Assembly: GCA_943328715.2 (NCBI GenBank) | Contig: CALQBB020000043.1 | Location: 1 to 6,877 of the forward strand | Reading direction: 5' to 3' | DNA from: Polynucleobacter meluiroseus | GTDB taxonomy: Bacteria > Bacteroidota > Bacteroidia > Flavobacteriales_D > Crocinitomicaceae | Length of the DNA: 6,877 nucleotides | Shown: one piece after another, positions 1 through 5,430 of the stretch | How the letters are laid out: each line of letters opens with the position of its first letter | Position numbering within the stretch: position 1 is the stretch's first letter | The notes under the pieces: model-generated | Databases searched by the model: none | Seen by the model: only the letters and a program-made list of their open reading frames with translations | What the model was told of the DNA's origin: nothing | Position numbers and translations under genes: made by a program

Positions 1-121
1 CTGAATTTCCAACAGCAACAATGACTTCGTCACAAAGGGGTAAAATCGATCGGATGGCCTCCACAATTGGATAATCCAACTTGATGGCATTTCGAATAAA
101 CGTAAATCCAGAGACTTTCAC
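1..121 (-). CDS. Family-2-like glycosyltransferase, N-terminal fragment (cut by window edge)
   Basis: Reading the minus strand from a GTG at 121 gives an open frame of 40 codons to the window edge. It begins (M)KVSGFTFIRNA, continues through YPIVEAIRSILP, and ends CDEVIVAVGNS. This matches the first beta-alpha-beta unit of Bacteroidota GT-A (family 2-like) glycosyltransferases, where an F-x-R-N-A strand-turn binds the nucleotide sugar and an AVGNS-type segment leads towards the acidic metal-binding motif. That acidic motif would lie just outside the window. Such enzymes transfer sugars to surface glycans, but the donor and acceptor cannot be told from this fragment. GTG is chosen as the start because the gatC stop codon lies in frame three codons upstream and there is no ATG between them. 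The 6-nt gap after gatC suggests co-transcription and perhaps translational coupling. The family call is from recognition of the N-terminal pattern only. Confidence 0.72.
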   Translation of the reverse strand, partial: MKVSGFTFIRNAIKLDYPIVEAIRSILPLCDEVIVAVGNS

Positions 122-127
122 TTTTCG

Positions 128-418
128 TTACTTGTCCAATACTTTTGGAATGCGGAAATAGTCGGAATCCTTTTTCGGTGCATTTCTCAATGCCTCCTCA
201 TGGGTTACGGTAACTTTTGGCTCGTCCTCTCGCAAACGGTTTACTTCTTCGGACATAAAAATCAGTGGTTCCACATTTTCTGTGTCAATTTCGGACAATT
301 TATCCACGAATTCAATCATGCGCTCCATGTCCTTTTGAATCGAAACTTTATCCTCTCCTTTAAACTCCAATCGAGCAAGGTGTGCAATGTGATCAATTAA
401 TTCTTCCGTGATTTTCAT
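128..418 (-). CDS. gatC: Asp-tRNA(Asn)/Glu-tRNA(Gln) amidotransferase subunit C
   Basis: A complete 96-residue GatC, the usual length. GatC is the small subunit of the cytoplasmic GatCAB complex, which amidates misacylated Glu-tRNA(Gln) and/or Asp-tRNA(Asn). It wraps around the GatA-GatB interface and stabilises it. Family landmarks in order: an N-terminal helix with IAHLARLEF (about residues 11-19), a second helix ending DKLSEIDTENVEPL (about 39-52), the LREDEP segment (about 62-67), and a C-terminal EEALRNAPKKDSDYFRIPKVL block (about 74-94). The start ATG at 418 gives the standard MKITEELI opening. It lies 9 nt after the acyltransferase stop and 6 nt before the glycosyltransferase GTG, so it is probably the middle gene of an operon. 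gatA and gatB are not in the window; a gatC separate from gatA and gatB is common in this phylum. A TAATTTTG box overlaps the upstream stop codon and sits 4 nt before the ATG; see the promoter entry. Confidence 0.95.
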   Translation of the reverse strand: MKITEELIDHIAHLARLEFKGEDKVSIQKDMERMIEFVDKLSEIDTENVEPLIFMSEEVNRLREDEPKVTVTHEEALRNAPKKDSDYFRIPKVLDK

Positions 419-422
419 GTGT

Positions 423-430
423 CAAAATTA
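423..430 (-). promoter_or_regulatory. Possible -7 box (TAATTTTG) directly before gatC
   Basis: On the minus strand TAATTTTG is followed by 4 nt and then the gatC ATG. It fits the Bacteroidota TAnnTTTG -7 consensus exactly, but it overlaps the plsC stop codon (its first three bases are the TAA). Initiation here would start a leaderless or near-leaderless gatC transcript. No convincing TTG at the -33 position was identified. In AT-rich DNA the match may be chance, with gatC simply read from the plsC promoter. Confidence 0.25.
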
Positions 431-1198
431 TTTATTTTCCTCGAATAAGTGTGGATACTCGCTTAAAATTGGTGCATTTATTCGATCAAAGCAAGCCTGA
501 CGAATTTCACTGATTTCCATCTTATTCAATTCCTCAACAGAGAAATAGGGATGAATGTACACACGAGAAATTCCAGGTTGAGCCGGACCCAAGATATCCG
601 TTGGATCAGAGAAAAGCTTGTAGTTATTCGTAAAAGTCAATGGCAACAATGGAATCCCCATGGTTTTCGCCATTTTAAAGGCGCCGTCTTTAAACGGAAT
701 CATTTTGGGACACTGATGATCTGGAATCGTTCCTTCTGGGAATATCACAATGGACCAACCTTCCGCAACCGCTTTATTCGCCATGGAATATGCTTGTCCA
801 GCCTTACTTTTATTCGCACGATAAACAGGTATGTTCAAGTTTTTGAAATACGTTCTCAGGATTGGATACTTTAATATTTCACTTTTTCCAAGGAAGACGA
901 AGGGCGATTGAGGCAGAATCGAATGCAAGAGGAAAATATCCAAATACGACGTGTGGTTTGCAACAATGATGTATGGTCCTTGAGGCAAGGTCGCTTTTTC
1001 CATGACACGCACGCCATAAAAACAAAAAATACGCATCAACCAACTCCAAACAATGAATAGTTTAAAGCTGAATTTTTTCCATTTGGGATTCATGATCAGG
1101 ACCAAGAAGAACGGATAGAATATCAAGGCAAAGATGCTAAACACTGTCGCAATGTAGAGCTTCCAAACCAATCCAAACACGCCGAAAAAATTACGCAT
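428..1198 (-). CDS. plsC: 1-acyl-sn-glycerol-3-phosphate acyltransferase (PlsC/LPLAT family)
   Basis: A 256-residue membrane-associated acyltransferase. It most likely converts lysophosphatidic acid to phosphatidic acid, the second acylation in phospholipid synthesis. An N-terminal hydrophobic segment (about residues 8-36) would anchor it in the inner membrane. Acyltransferase motif I is NHTSYLD (81-87), with the catalytic H82 and D87 of HX4D. Motif II lies around GKSEILKYP and PVYR (104-127). Motif III is FPEGT (153-157). Motif IV is the GIPLLPLTF stretch (181-189). All key residues are present and the length is normal. The frame stays open upstream to 1381, but the extra 61 residues look nothing like the family and would run 103 nt into trpS on the other strand. 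The ATG at 1198 restores a typical MRNFFGVFGL opening. It is probably the first gene of the operon with gatC and the glycosyltransferase. Acyl-donor specificity (acyl-CoA or acyl-ACP) cannot be read from the sequence. Confidence 0.9.
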   Translation of the reverse strand: MRNFFGVFGLVWKLYIATVFSIFALIFYPFFLVLIMNPKWKKFSFKLFIVWSWLMRIFCFYGVRVMEKATLPQGPYIIVANHTSYLDIFLLHSILPQSPFVFLGKSEILKYPILRTYFKNLNIPVYRANKSKAGQAYSMANKAVAEGWSIVIFPEGTIPDHQCPKMIPFKDGAFKMAKTMGIPLLPLTFTNNYKLFSDPTDILGPAQPGISRVYIHPYFSVEELNKMEISEIRQACFDRINAPILSEYPHLFEENK

Positions 1199-1201
1199 AG
1201 T

Positions 1202-1209
1202 CAAAGATA
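1202..1209 (-). promoter_or_regulatory. Possible -7 promoter box (TATCTTTG) for the plsC-gatC operon
   Basis: TATCTTTG on the minus strand matches the Bacteroidota TAnnTTTG -7 element and ends 3 nt before the plsC ATG. No clear TTG was found at the expected -33 distance. If used, transcription would begin at or very near the start codon, giving a leaderless mRNA. That is compatible with the absence of a Shine-Dalgarno sequence here, but the box could be fortuitous. Confidence 0.35.
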
Positions 1210-1254
1210 CGCTTTTCAGCACACTTTTGAATCCTTCGATTCCGCAGAAATGAG

Positions 1255-1262
1255 TAATTTTG
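1255..1262 (+). promoter_or_regulatory. Probable -7 promoter box (TAATTTTG) for trpS
   Basis: TAATTTTG fits the Bacteroidota TAnnTTTG consensus and lies 16 nt before the trpS ATG, a normal distance for a short leader. A TTTTG at 1225-1229 could be the -33 element, but its 25-bp spacing to the -7 box is slightly long, so the -33 assignment is weak. No Shine-Dalgarno sequence is seen; the leader is A-rich, as is common in this phylum. Confidence 0.5.
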
Positions 1263-1278
1263 AAAAAATAAACATCCA

Positions 1279-2247
1279 ATGGCACGCATTTTAACAGGAA
1301 TTCAAAGTACAGGAACACCTCACTTGGGAAACATCCTTGGTGCCATTCTTCCCGCAATTGAATTGGCTTCGAATCCAGCAAACGAAAGTTACCTGTTTAT
1401 TGCGGACATGCATTCCTTGACGCAAATCAAGGAGGGAGAAACCTTGCGTCAAAACACCTACGCTACGGCAGCAACGTGGTTAGCATTTGGACTAGACAGT
1501 TCTAAAACAGTGTTTTATCGTCAAAGCGACGTCCCGCAAGTCACCGAGTTAATGTGGTATTTGTTGTGCATGTATCCTTACAATCGTTTAACATTAGCAC
1601 ATAGTTTCAAGGACAAAGCGGATCGTTTAGACGATGTCAATGGCGGACTCTTCTCCTACCCGATTTTGATGGCAGCAGATATTTTGTTGTTCGATGCAGA
1701 GATTGTTCCCGTTGGAAAAGATCAAAAGCAGCACATTGAAATGACACGAGACGTAGCTAATCGTTTCAACCTAGCTTATGGAGATACATTAGTCCTTCCA
1801 GAAGAACAAATCCGCGAGGACACCATGCTGATTCCGGGGACAGATGGAGAAAAAATGAGTAAGTCCAGAGGGAATTACATCGATATTTTCTTGCCGGAAA
1901 AACAGTTGAGAAAGCAAATCATGTCCATCGTTTCGGACAGTACGCCATTGGAGGACCCAAAGAATCCAGATACATGTCACACGTTTGCCTTGTATCAATT
2001 GCTCGCTAGCGAAGCCGAAGTACAGGCGATGCGAGAAAATTACCTTCGTGGCAACTACGGATTTGGACATGCGAAACAAGCATTGTTCGAATTGATCTTG
2101 AGCAAATTTGAAAAACAACGTTTGCGTTTCGATGAATTAATGGCGAATCCATCTGAAATCGATGCCGCACTTCAAATCGGTGCACAAAAAGCACAATCCG
2201 TTGCAAATGCCGTCTTAAAACGCGTTCGAACGAAGGTTGGTTATTGA
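1279..2247 (+). CDS. trpS: Tryptophanyl-tRNA synthetase
   Basis: A complete 322-residue class I aminoacyl-tRNA synthetase that charges tRNA(Trp) with tryptophan in the cytoplasm using ATP. The HIGH-equivalent is TPHLGN (13-18), after the TrpRS-typical opening ILTGIQSTG. The dimer and tryptophan-pocket segment includes LMWYLLCMY (91-99). VGKDQKQHIEMTRDVANRFN (145-164) is the characteristic TrpRS block contacting tryptophan and ATP. KMSKS is at 192-196. The C-terminal helical part recognises the anticodon. Length and motifs are normal with no sign of damage. The ATG at 1279 gives the standard start and is preceded by a TAnnTTTG promoter box. The gene is divergent from plsC. It converges on the DUF1016 gene, whose stop is 8 bp away, with no intrinsic terminator visible between the two. 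Confidence 0.97.
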   Translation: MARILTGIQSTGTPHLGNILGAILPAIELASNPANESYLFIADMHSLTQIKEGETLRQNTYATAATWLAFGLDSSKTVFYRQSDVPQVTELMWYLLCMYPYNRLTLAHSFKDKADRLDDVNGGLFSYPILMAADILLFDAEIVPVGKDQKQHIEMTRDVANRFNLAYGDTLVLPEEQIREDTMLIPGTDGEKMSKSRGNYIDIFLPEKQLRKQIMSIVSDSTPLEDPKNPDTCHTFALYQLLASEAEVQAMRENYLRGNYGFGHAKQALFELILSKFEKQRLRFDELMANPSEIDAALQIGAQKAQSVANAVLKRVRTKVGY

Positions 2248-2255
2248 TTCAGACC

Positions 2256-3338
2256 TCAAGCAATCTTTCTCTTTTCCTTTTGTAGAAATTGTTTCAACTC
2301 ATGCTGACTTGGCAATGCTGTTTGATACGTGGTGACAAATAAATTTTTGTCCATACCTCCCAAAGCATACTCCACCAATTCATCGTTTTTATCCGTGCAC
2401 AGCAAAATACCAATCGGTGGATTATCATTTTTTTCCTGAACATGGCGCTTAAAATATTGAACATAGGTGTTTAATTGTCCCACATTGGCGTGACTAAATC
2501 CATCCACTGTTAATTCGATAAGGATATGACATTTCAGAATTCGGTGATAAAAAACTAAATCAATGAAAAAATACTCACCACCAATTACAATTCTCTTTTG
2601 TTGTCCTTCAAAACAAAAGCCATGTCCCAATTCCAACATAAAATTCCTTAAATCACTAATCAGCGCATTTTCGAAGTCTGATTCAACGGCTAAAATTGAA
2701 TCAGGCAAATCCAGGAAATCAAAAACAAAGGGAGTTTTTATCAGAGACTGTACGGATGGTACTTCGTTCGATTTAATGGAATCTACCACCTTTCGTTTGT
2801 CTTTCGACAATTCCATTCTTTCATAGCTTAAACTATTGATTTGTCGCCTTAAATCTCGGACGGACCACGTTCCTTTAATCGCTTGAATTTCATAGAATTG
2901 CCTTTTATCCTTATCCGTAATTTTCATCAATTCTGTGAGGTGTGAAAAAGAGAGATTATCGATTAACTTCGAGATATCGTCACCTGAACCGATGGACGAT
3001 GGAGATAACGCAGAGGTTGTTCGCTCTATCTTTTCGGGAATACTAAATTGTGCAGACACTGTCTGCATAATTTGAGGATACACAACATAAAACTGTTTGA
3101 ACAATTTTAAATTCCGTTCAGATAATCCCTTTCGATTTAATGATTCGGCAATGGTTAGCTCTAATTTGGAACCATAGTTCGCTCGATCAGATCCATTCTG
3201 TTCATATTCAAAAAGGTATCCTCCGATCAACCAATTTCGTATGGTTAACAAACGGTCAATCGACTTTGCGGCTTGAGCGGTTAATTGACCATCTAACTGA
3301 CTGATTTGCGAAAGAAGTGCGTTTAAATCATTCTTCAT
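2256..3338 (-). CDS. DUF1016/YhcG-family PDDEXK nuclease-like protein with altered ExK motif
   Basis: A complete 360-residue protein of the DUF1016 (YhcG) family. The N-terminal DUF1016_N region (about residues 5-175) is helical and contains TIRNWLIGGYLFEYEQ, DRANYGSKL (51-59), LSERNLKLFKQFYVVYPQI (72-90), and the WSVRDLRRQINSLSYER stretch (158-174). The C-terminal YhcG_C domain (about 195-350) is a predicted PDDEXK nuclease fold: FFIDLVFYH with the acidic D260, then ILIEL, then GQLNTYV (287-293), DNPPIGILLCTDKN (305-318) and VEYAL. The family usually has I-E-L-K at the second acidic site; here it is E275-L-T277, so the catalytic lysine is replaced by Thr. The ACA codon is one base from AAA. 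Members are poorly characterised and often sit near restriction or other defence genes, but no such partner is in this window. The ATG at 3338 matches the family N-terminus. It is 177 nt downstream of the receptor gene on the same strand. Nuclease activity is doubtful without the lysine. Confidence 0.88.
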   Translation of the reverse strand: MKNDLNALLSQISQLDGQLTAQAAKSIDRLLTIRNWLIGGYLFEYEQNGSDRANYGSKLELTIAESLNRKGLSERNLKLFKQFYVVYPQIMQTVSAQFSIPEKIERTTSALSPSSIGSGDDISKLIDNLSFSHLTELMKITDKDKRQFYEIQAIKGTWSVRDLRRQINSLSYERMELSKDKRKVVDSIKSNEVPSVQSLIKTPFVFDFLDLPDSILAVESDFENALISDLRNFMLELGHGFCFEGQQKRIVIGGEYFFIDLVFYHRILKCHILIELTVDGFSHANVGQLNTYVQYFKRHVQEKNDNPPIGILLCTDKNDELVEYALGGMDKNLFVTTYQTALPSQHELKQFLQKEKRKIA

Positions 3339-3347
3339 TGATTCGTT

Positions 3348-3465
3348 TTAGTTGATTGATTTTTTCACTGAATTTGCTTTTCATGAATGGTTCCACGATC
3401 AAAAGCAAATTGCGGATGATGGATACAAATCCTTCACCTTGCAATCAACGCAAGAAATCAACTAA
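3348..3465. repeat. Nested inverted repeats able to form a branched structure upstream of the DUF1016 gene
   Basis: An outer perfect 10-bp inverted repeat, TTAGTTGATT at 3348-3357 and AATCAACTAA at 3456-3465, encloses three further hairpins. The first is a perfect 11-bp stem, AATTTGCTTTT at 3371-3381 and AAAAGCAAATT at 3401-3411, with a 19-nt loop. The second is GGAT-acaa-ATCC at 3421-3432. The third is CTTGC-aatcaac-GCAAG at 3438-3454. Together they can be drawn as a cloverleaf-like fold on either strand. Read with the minus-strand genes, it lies between the receptor stop and the DUF1016 start, with its closing stem 9 nt before that ATG. It could be a 5'-UTR regulatory structure, a small MITE-like element with terminal inverted repeats, or operator sites. 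The pairing was done by eye; the 4- and 5-bp stems may be chance. It is not a tRNA. Confidence 0.45.
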
Positions 3466-3502
3466 TTATTGTTCGCTAGATGTACTTGGACTATTCTTTC
3501 AG

Positions 3503-3520
3503 AGTAAGATGCTTCTTACT
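3503..3520 (-). terminator. Small hairpin over the stop codon of the TonB receptor gene, possible weak terminator
   Basis: AGTAAGA (3503-3509) and TCTTACT (3514-3520) form a perfect 7-bp stem with a 4-nt loop. On the minus strand the stem includes the TAA stop at 3518-3516. No T-run follows in the direction of transcription, so this is not a textbook intrinsic terminator. It may instead stabilise the mRNA 3' end or be incidental. Confidence 0.3.
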
Positions 3521-5372
3521 TAACTTTCGTAAACGCATAATTCAATCCCACTTTGAACCATCTTCCTGACATTTGGACAAATCCTGCCTCGACATAATTG
3601 GTATTCGTTAGATTATTTGCTTCAACAAACAGGTTGAATCCTTTTAAATTCCCAGAAATCAACTTGAGGTCAACCAATTGGTATGCTGGATTGGAAACGC
3701 GTTGAATGAATCGGTAATTGACTTGCAGACATCCGAATTTCGAAAACTGAAAACTGAATTTAGCGATCAATTGGTGTCTTAAGTTCGAATACGCGTAGCG
3801 GGACTCCACATTCGAGTCAAACACATGCGTCGCCTGAATATAGGTGTAGGACAAATCAAGGAAGTTCGGTTTAAATGCTGCAGGATACACGAAGGTTTTA
3901 CGCACCGTTGCCTCCAAACCATAAAATCGGACTTCCGCAATGTTCACTGGCTTCCACTTATTTGGATTAGGTACAATCGCCGAAGAATCTCGAACCCAGT
4001 CGATCATATTGTATGTTTGACGGTAAAACGCGTTTGCTTCCATGTACAATTCCCCATTCTTAAACCATCCTATTTCTGCTGAATTCGCATATTCCGGCTT
4101 CAAATCTGCGTTCCCCATGTTTGAAGGATCGGAGTAATACAATTCTGTATAGGTTGGAATTCGGTTGCTTTTTGCAAGGTTCACATACATTCGATTTTGT
4201 TCATTAAACTGATATGCGCATTGGATACTCGGTAACACTTTCAATGGAACATCTGAATACTGAAATACGAGCATACTCGTTGTGGCAGTCAGCCTTCCGA
4301 TTTTGTAAACAAGATCACCAAATGCACTGGAATATTGTCGGTTACGCAATCCCAAATTGGAACTATTCAGTTCTTCCATGCGGTACTCCACACCGACATG
4401 ATACTGCCAATTACTCCCAAACTTCCCATTCAATATACTCTCTAAACTATAGGTTTCAGAGAAATGACGATTGGTGTAAAATCCAGGATCGTTGCGTTTA
4501 AGTCGGAATTCATCGCGATTGGTACGTGTGCTCAAACGATTGACCCATGTTGCCTTTCTAAAATTTACATTGTAACGTAAACCTGCAAACGCATTTTGAG
4601 TGCTTTCCCATTGATCTGGGAATTTGTTGGAGTAAAAACCATTCGCGCCGAAATGACGATCTGAATACGCCAACATCATCAACAAATACTGTTTTTTAAA
4701 GGTTTTTCCTCCTTCGTAGGAAATCTGTTTATTGTCAAAATCTGAATTCGACCAGTGTCCGTTTGAACGATCAAATCCCATTGATAACTTTTGATTCCAT
4801 CCTTTGATGGGCGCGCTCATCGTTACATTGATTCCTGCCGTTCCAAATGACCCAGCATAGGACTGTGCTTTGACAAACGTTTTTCCCGAAAGGTTAGAAA
4901 CAAAATTGACCGCTCCTGCAAGCGCACTTTGTCCAAACATATGTGTCGCCGGACCTTTCGTAACTTCAATTTGATCAATGGCATTCACCGTGAAAGGAAT
5001 GTTCATCGCATGATGTCCTGTTTGTGGATCCACCATTTTGAATCCATTTACTAAAATCAATGTTTGTTCGAAACTACCACCACGAATACCGATATCTGCT
5101 TGCATTCCGTTTAAGCCACGCTGACGAACATCCACGCCGGAAGTATAGCTCAACGCTTCACTTAAACTTCGAGAAGGCAACATCGCCAATTTATCGGCTT
5201 TGAGCAGCGTCATCGATTGATTTCGTTTAAAATAATCTATTGGATTCCCTCTTCCAGTTATGATAATATCATTTAAAGTCAAGATTTTAGCTGGAGGGAT
5301 AATAATGTCTCGCTGACCAAATGAGTGAATCGCTATAAAGAAGAGAACAAGAAGTATCGCGTTTTTATTCAT
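3516..5372 (-). CDS. TonB-dependent outer-membrane receptor (plug plus beta-barrel)
   Basis: A 618-residue outer-membrane receptor. Residues 1-20 (MNKNAILLVLFFIAIHSFGQ) form a Sec signal peptide, with likely cleavage near SFG/Q. LNDIIITGR (33-41) resembles a TonB box. The plug domain runs from about 50 to 160, with SLSEALSYTSGVDVRQRG, IGIRGGSFEQTLILVNG (94-110), VDPQTGHH and the IDQIEVTKGP...FGQSALAGAVNFVSN block (132-160). The rest is beta-barrel with alternating aromatic strands, ending GRWFKVGLNYAFTKVK. The plug pattern is BtuB/FecA-like, pointing to a cofactor, metal chelate or small-ligand transporter energised by TonB-ExbBD. The N-terminal carboxypeptidase-like domain typical of SusC is absent, and no SusD gene follows. 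The frame stays open up to 5585, but that would overlap the mannosidase. The ATG at 5372 gives a clean signal peptide and sits behind a good promoter box. The substrate cannot be told from the sequence. Confidence 0.9.
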   Translation of the reverse strand: MNKNAILLVLFFIAIHSFGQRDIIIPPAKILTLNDIIITGRGNPIDYFKRNQSMTLLKADKLAMLPSRSLSEALSYTSGVDVRQRGLNGMQADIGIRGGSFEQTLILVNGFKMVDPQTGHHAMNIPFTVNAIDQIEVTKGPATHMFGQSALAGAVNFVSNLSGKTFVKAQSYAGSFGTAGINVTMSAPIKGWNQKLSMGFDRSNGHWSNSDFDNKQISYEGGKTFKKQYLLMMLAYSDRHFGANGFYSNKFPDQWESTQNAFAGLRYNVNFRKATWVNRLSTRTNRDEFRLKRNDPGFYTNRHFSETYSLESILNGKFGSNWQYHVGVEYRMEELNSSNLGLRNRQYSSAFGDLVYKIGRLTATTSMLVFQYSDVPLKVLPSIQCAYQFNEQNRMYVNLAKSNRIPTYTELYYSDPSNMGNADLKPEYANSAEIGWFKNGELYMEANAFYRQTYNMIDWVRDSSAIVPNPNKWKPVNIAEVRFYGLEATVRKTFVYPAAFKPNFLDLSYTYIQATHVFDSNVESRYAYSNLRHQLIAKFSFQFSKFGCLQVNYRFIQRVSNPAYQLVDLKLISGNLKGFNLFVEANNLTNTNYVEAGFVQMSGRWFKVGLNYAFTKVK

Positions 5373-5385
5373 TTCGTTTTTTTTG

Positions 5386-5412
5386 CAAAAATACGCATCG
5401 TAAGTTTTACAA
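5386..5412 (-). promoter_or_regulatory. Probable promoter of the TonB receptor gene
   Basis: On the minus strand a TATTTTTG box (5393-5386) matches TAnnTTTG, 13 nt before the ATG at 5372. A TTG at 5412-5410 lies 16 bp upstream, close to the -33 spacing known for Bacteroidota. The receptor is therefore probably transcribed on its own even though the mannosidase gene ends only 58 bp upstream on the same strand. The leader between the box and the ATG is A-rich and has no Shine-Dalgarno sequence. Confidence 0.55.
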
Positions 5413-5430
5413 GTGTATTTTAAACACCTT

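Noticed and set aside
1199..1381. Upstream extension of the plsC frame by 61 residues
   Set aside because: It overlaps the trpS start on the opposite strand, shows no resemblance to acyltransferase N-termini, and the ATG at 1198 gives a normal family start.
2248..2255. Bidirectional terminator between trpS and the DUF1016 gene
   Set aside because: Only 8 bp separate the stops and no stem-loop is visible there.
3348..3465. tRNA or CRISPR reading of the cloverleaf-like region
   Set aside because: Stem and loop lengths do not fit a tRNA, with no anticodon-arm or T-arm pattern and no 7-bp acceptor followed by the standard spacing. The repeats are not evenly spaced direct repeats, so it is not CRISPR.
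3383..3523. 46-codon plus-strand ORF in the intergenic region
   Set aside because: No recognisable family, no promoter-like box, runs antisense into the receptor stop, and covers the inverted repeats; chance is the simplest explanation.
4214..4501. Plus-strand ORF antisense to the receptor gene
   Set aside because: Frame shadow of a well-supported coding region; its translation has no protein-like pattern. The same applies to the other antisense frames within plsC, trpS, the DUF1016 gene and the mannosidase.
5409..5430. Imperfect hairpin after the mannosidase stop (AAGTGT...ACACCTT) as a terminator
   Set aside because: The stem is short with a bulge and has no T-run in the direction of transcription; it also overlaps the -33 region of the receptor promoter. 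Too weak to annotate.
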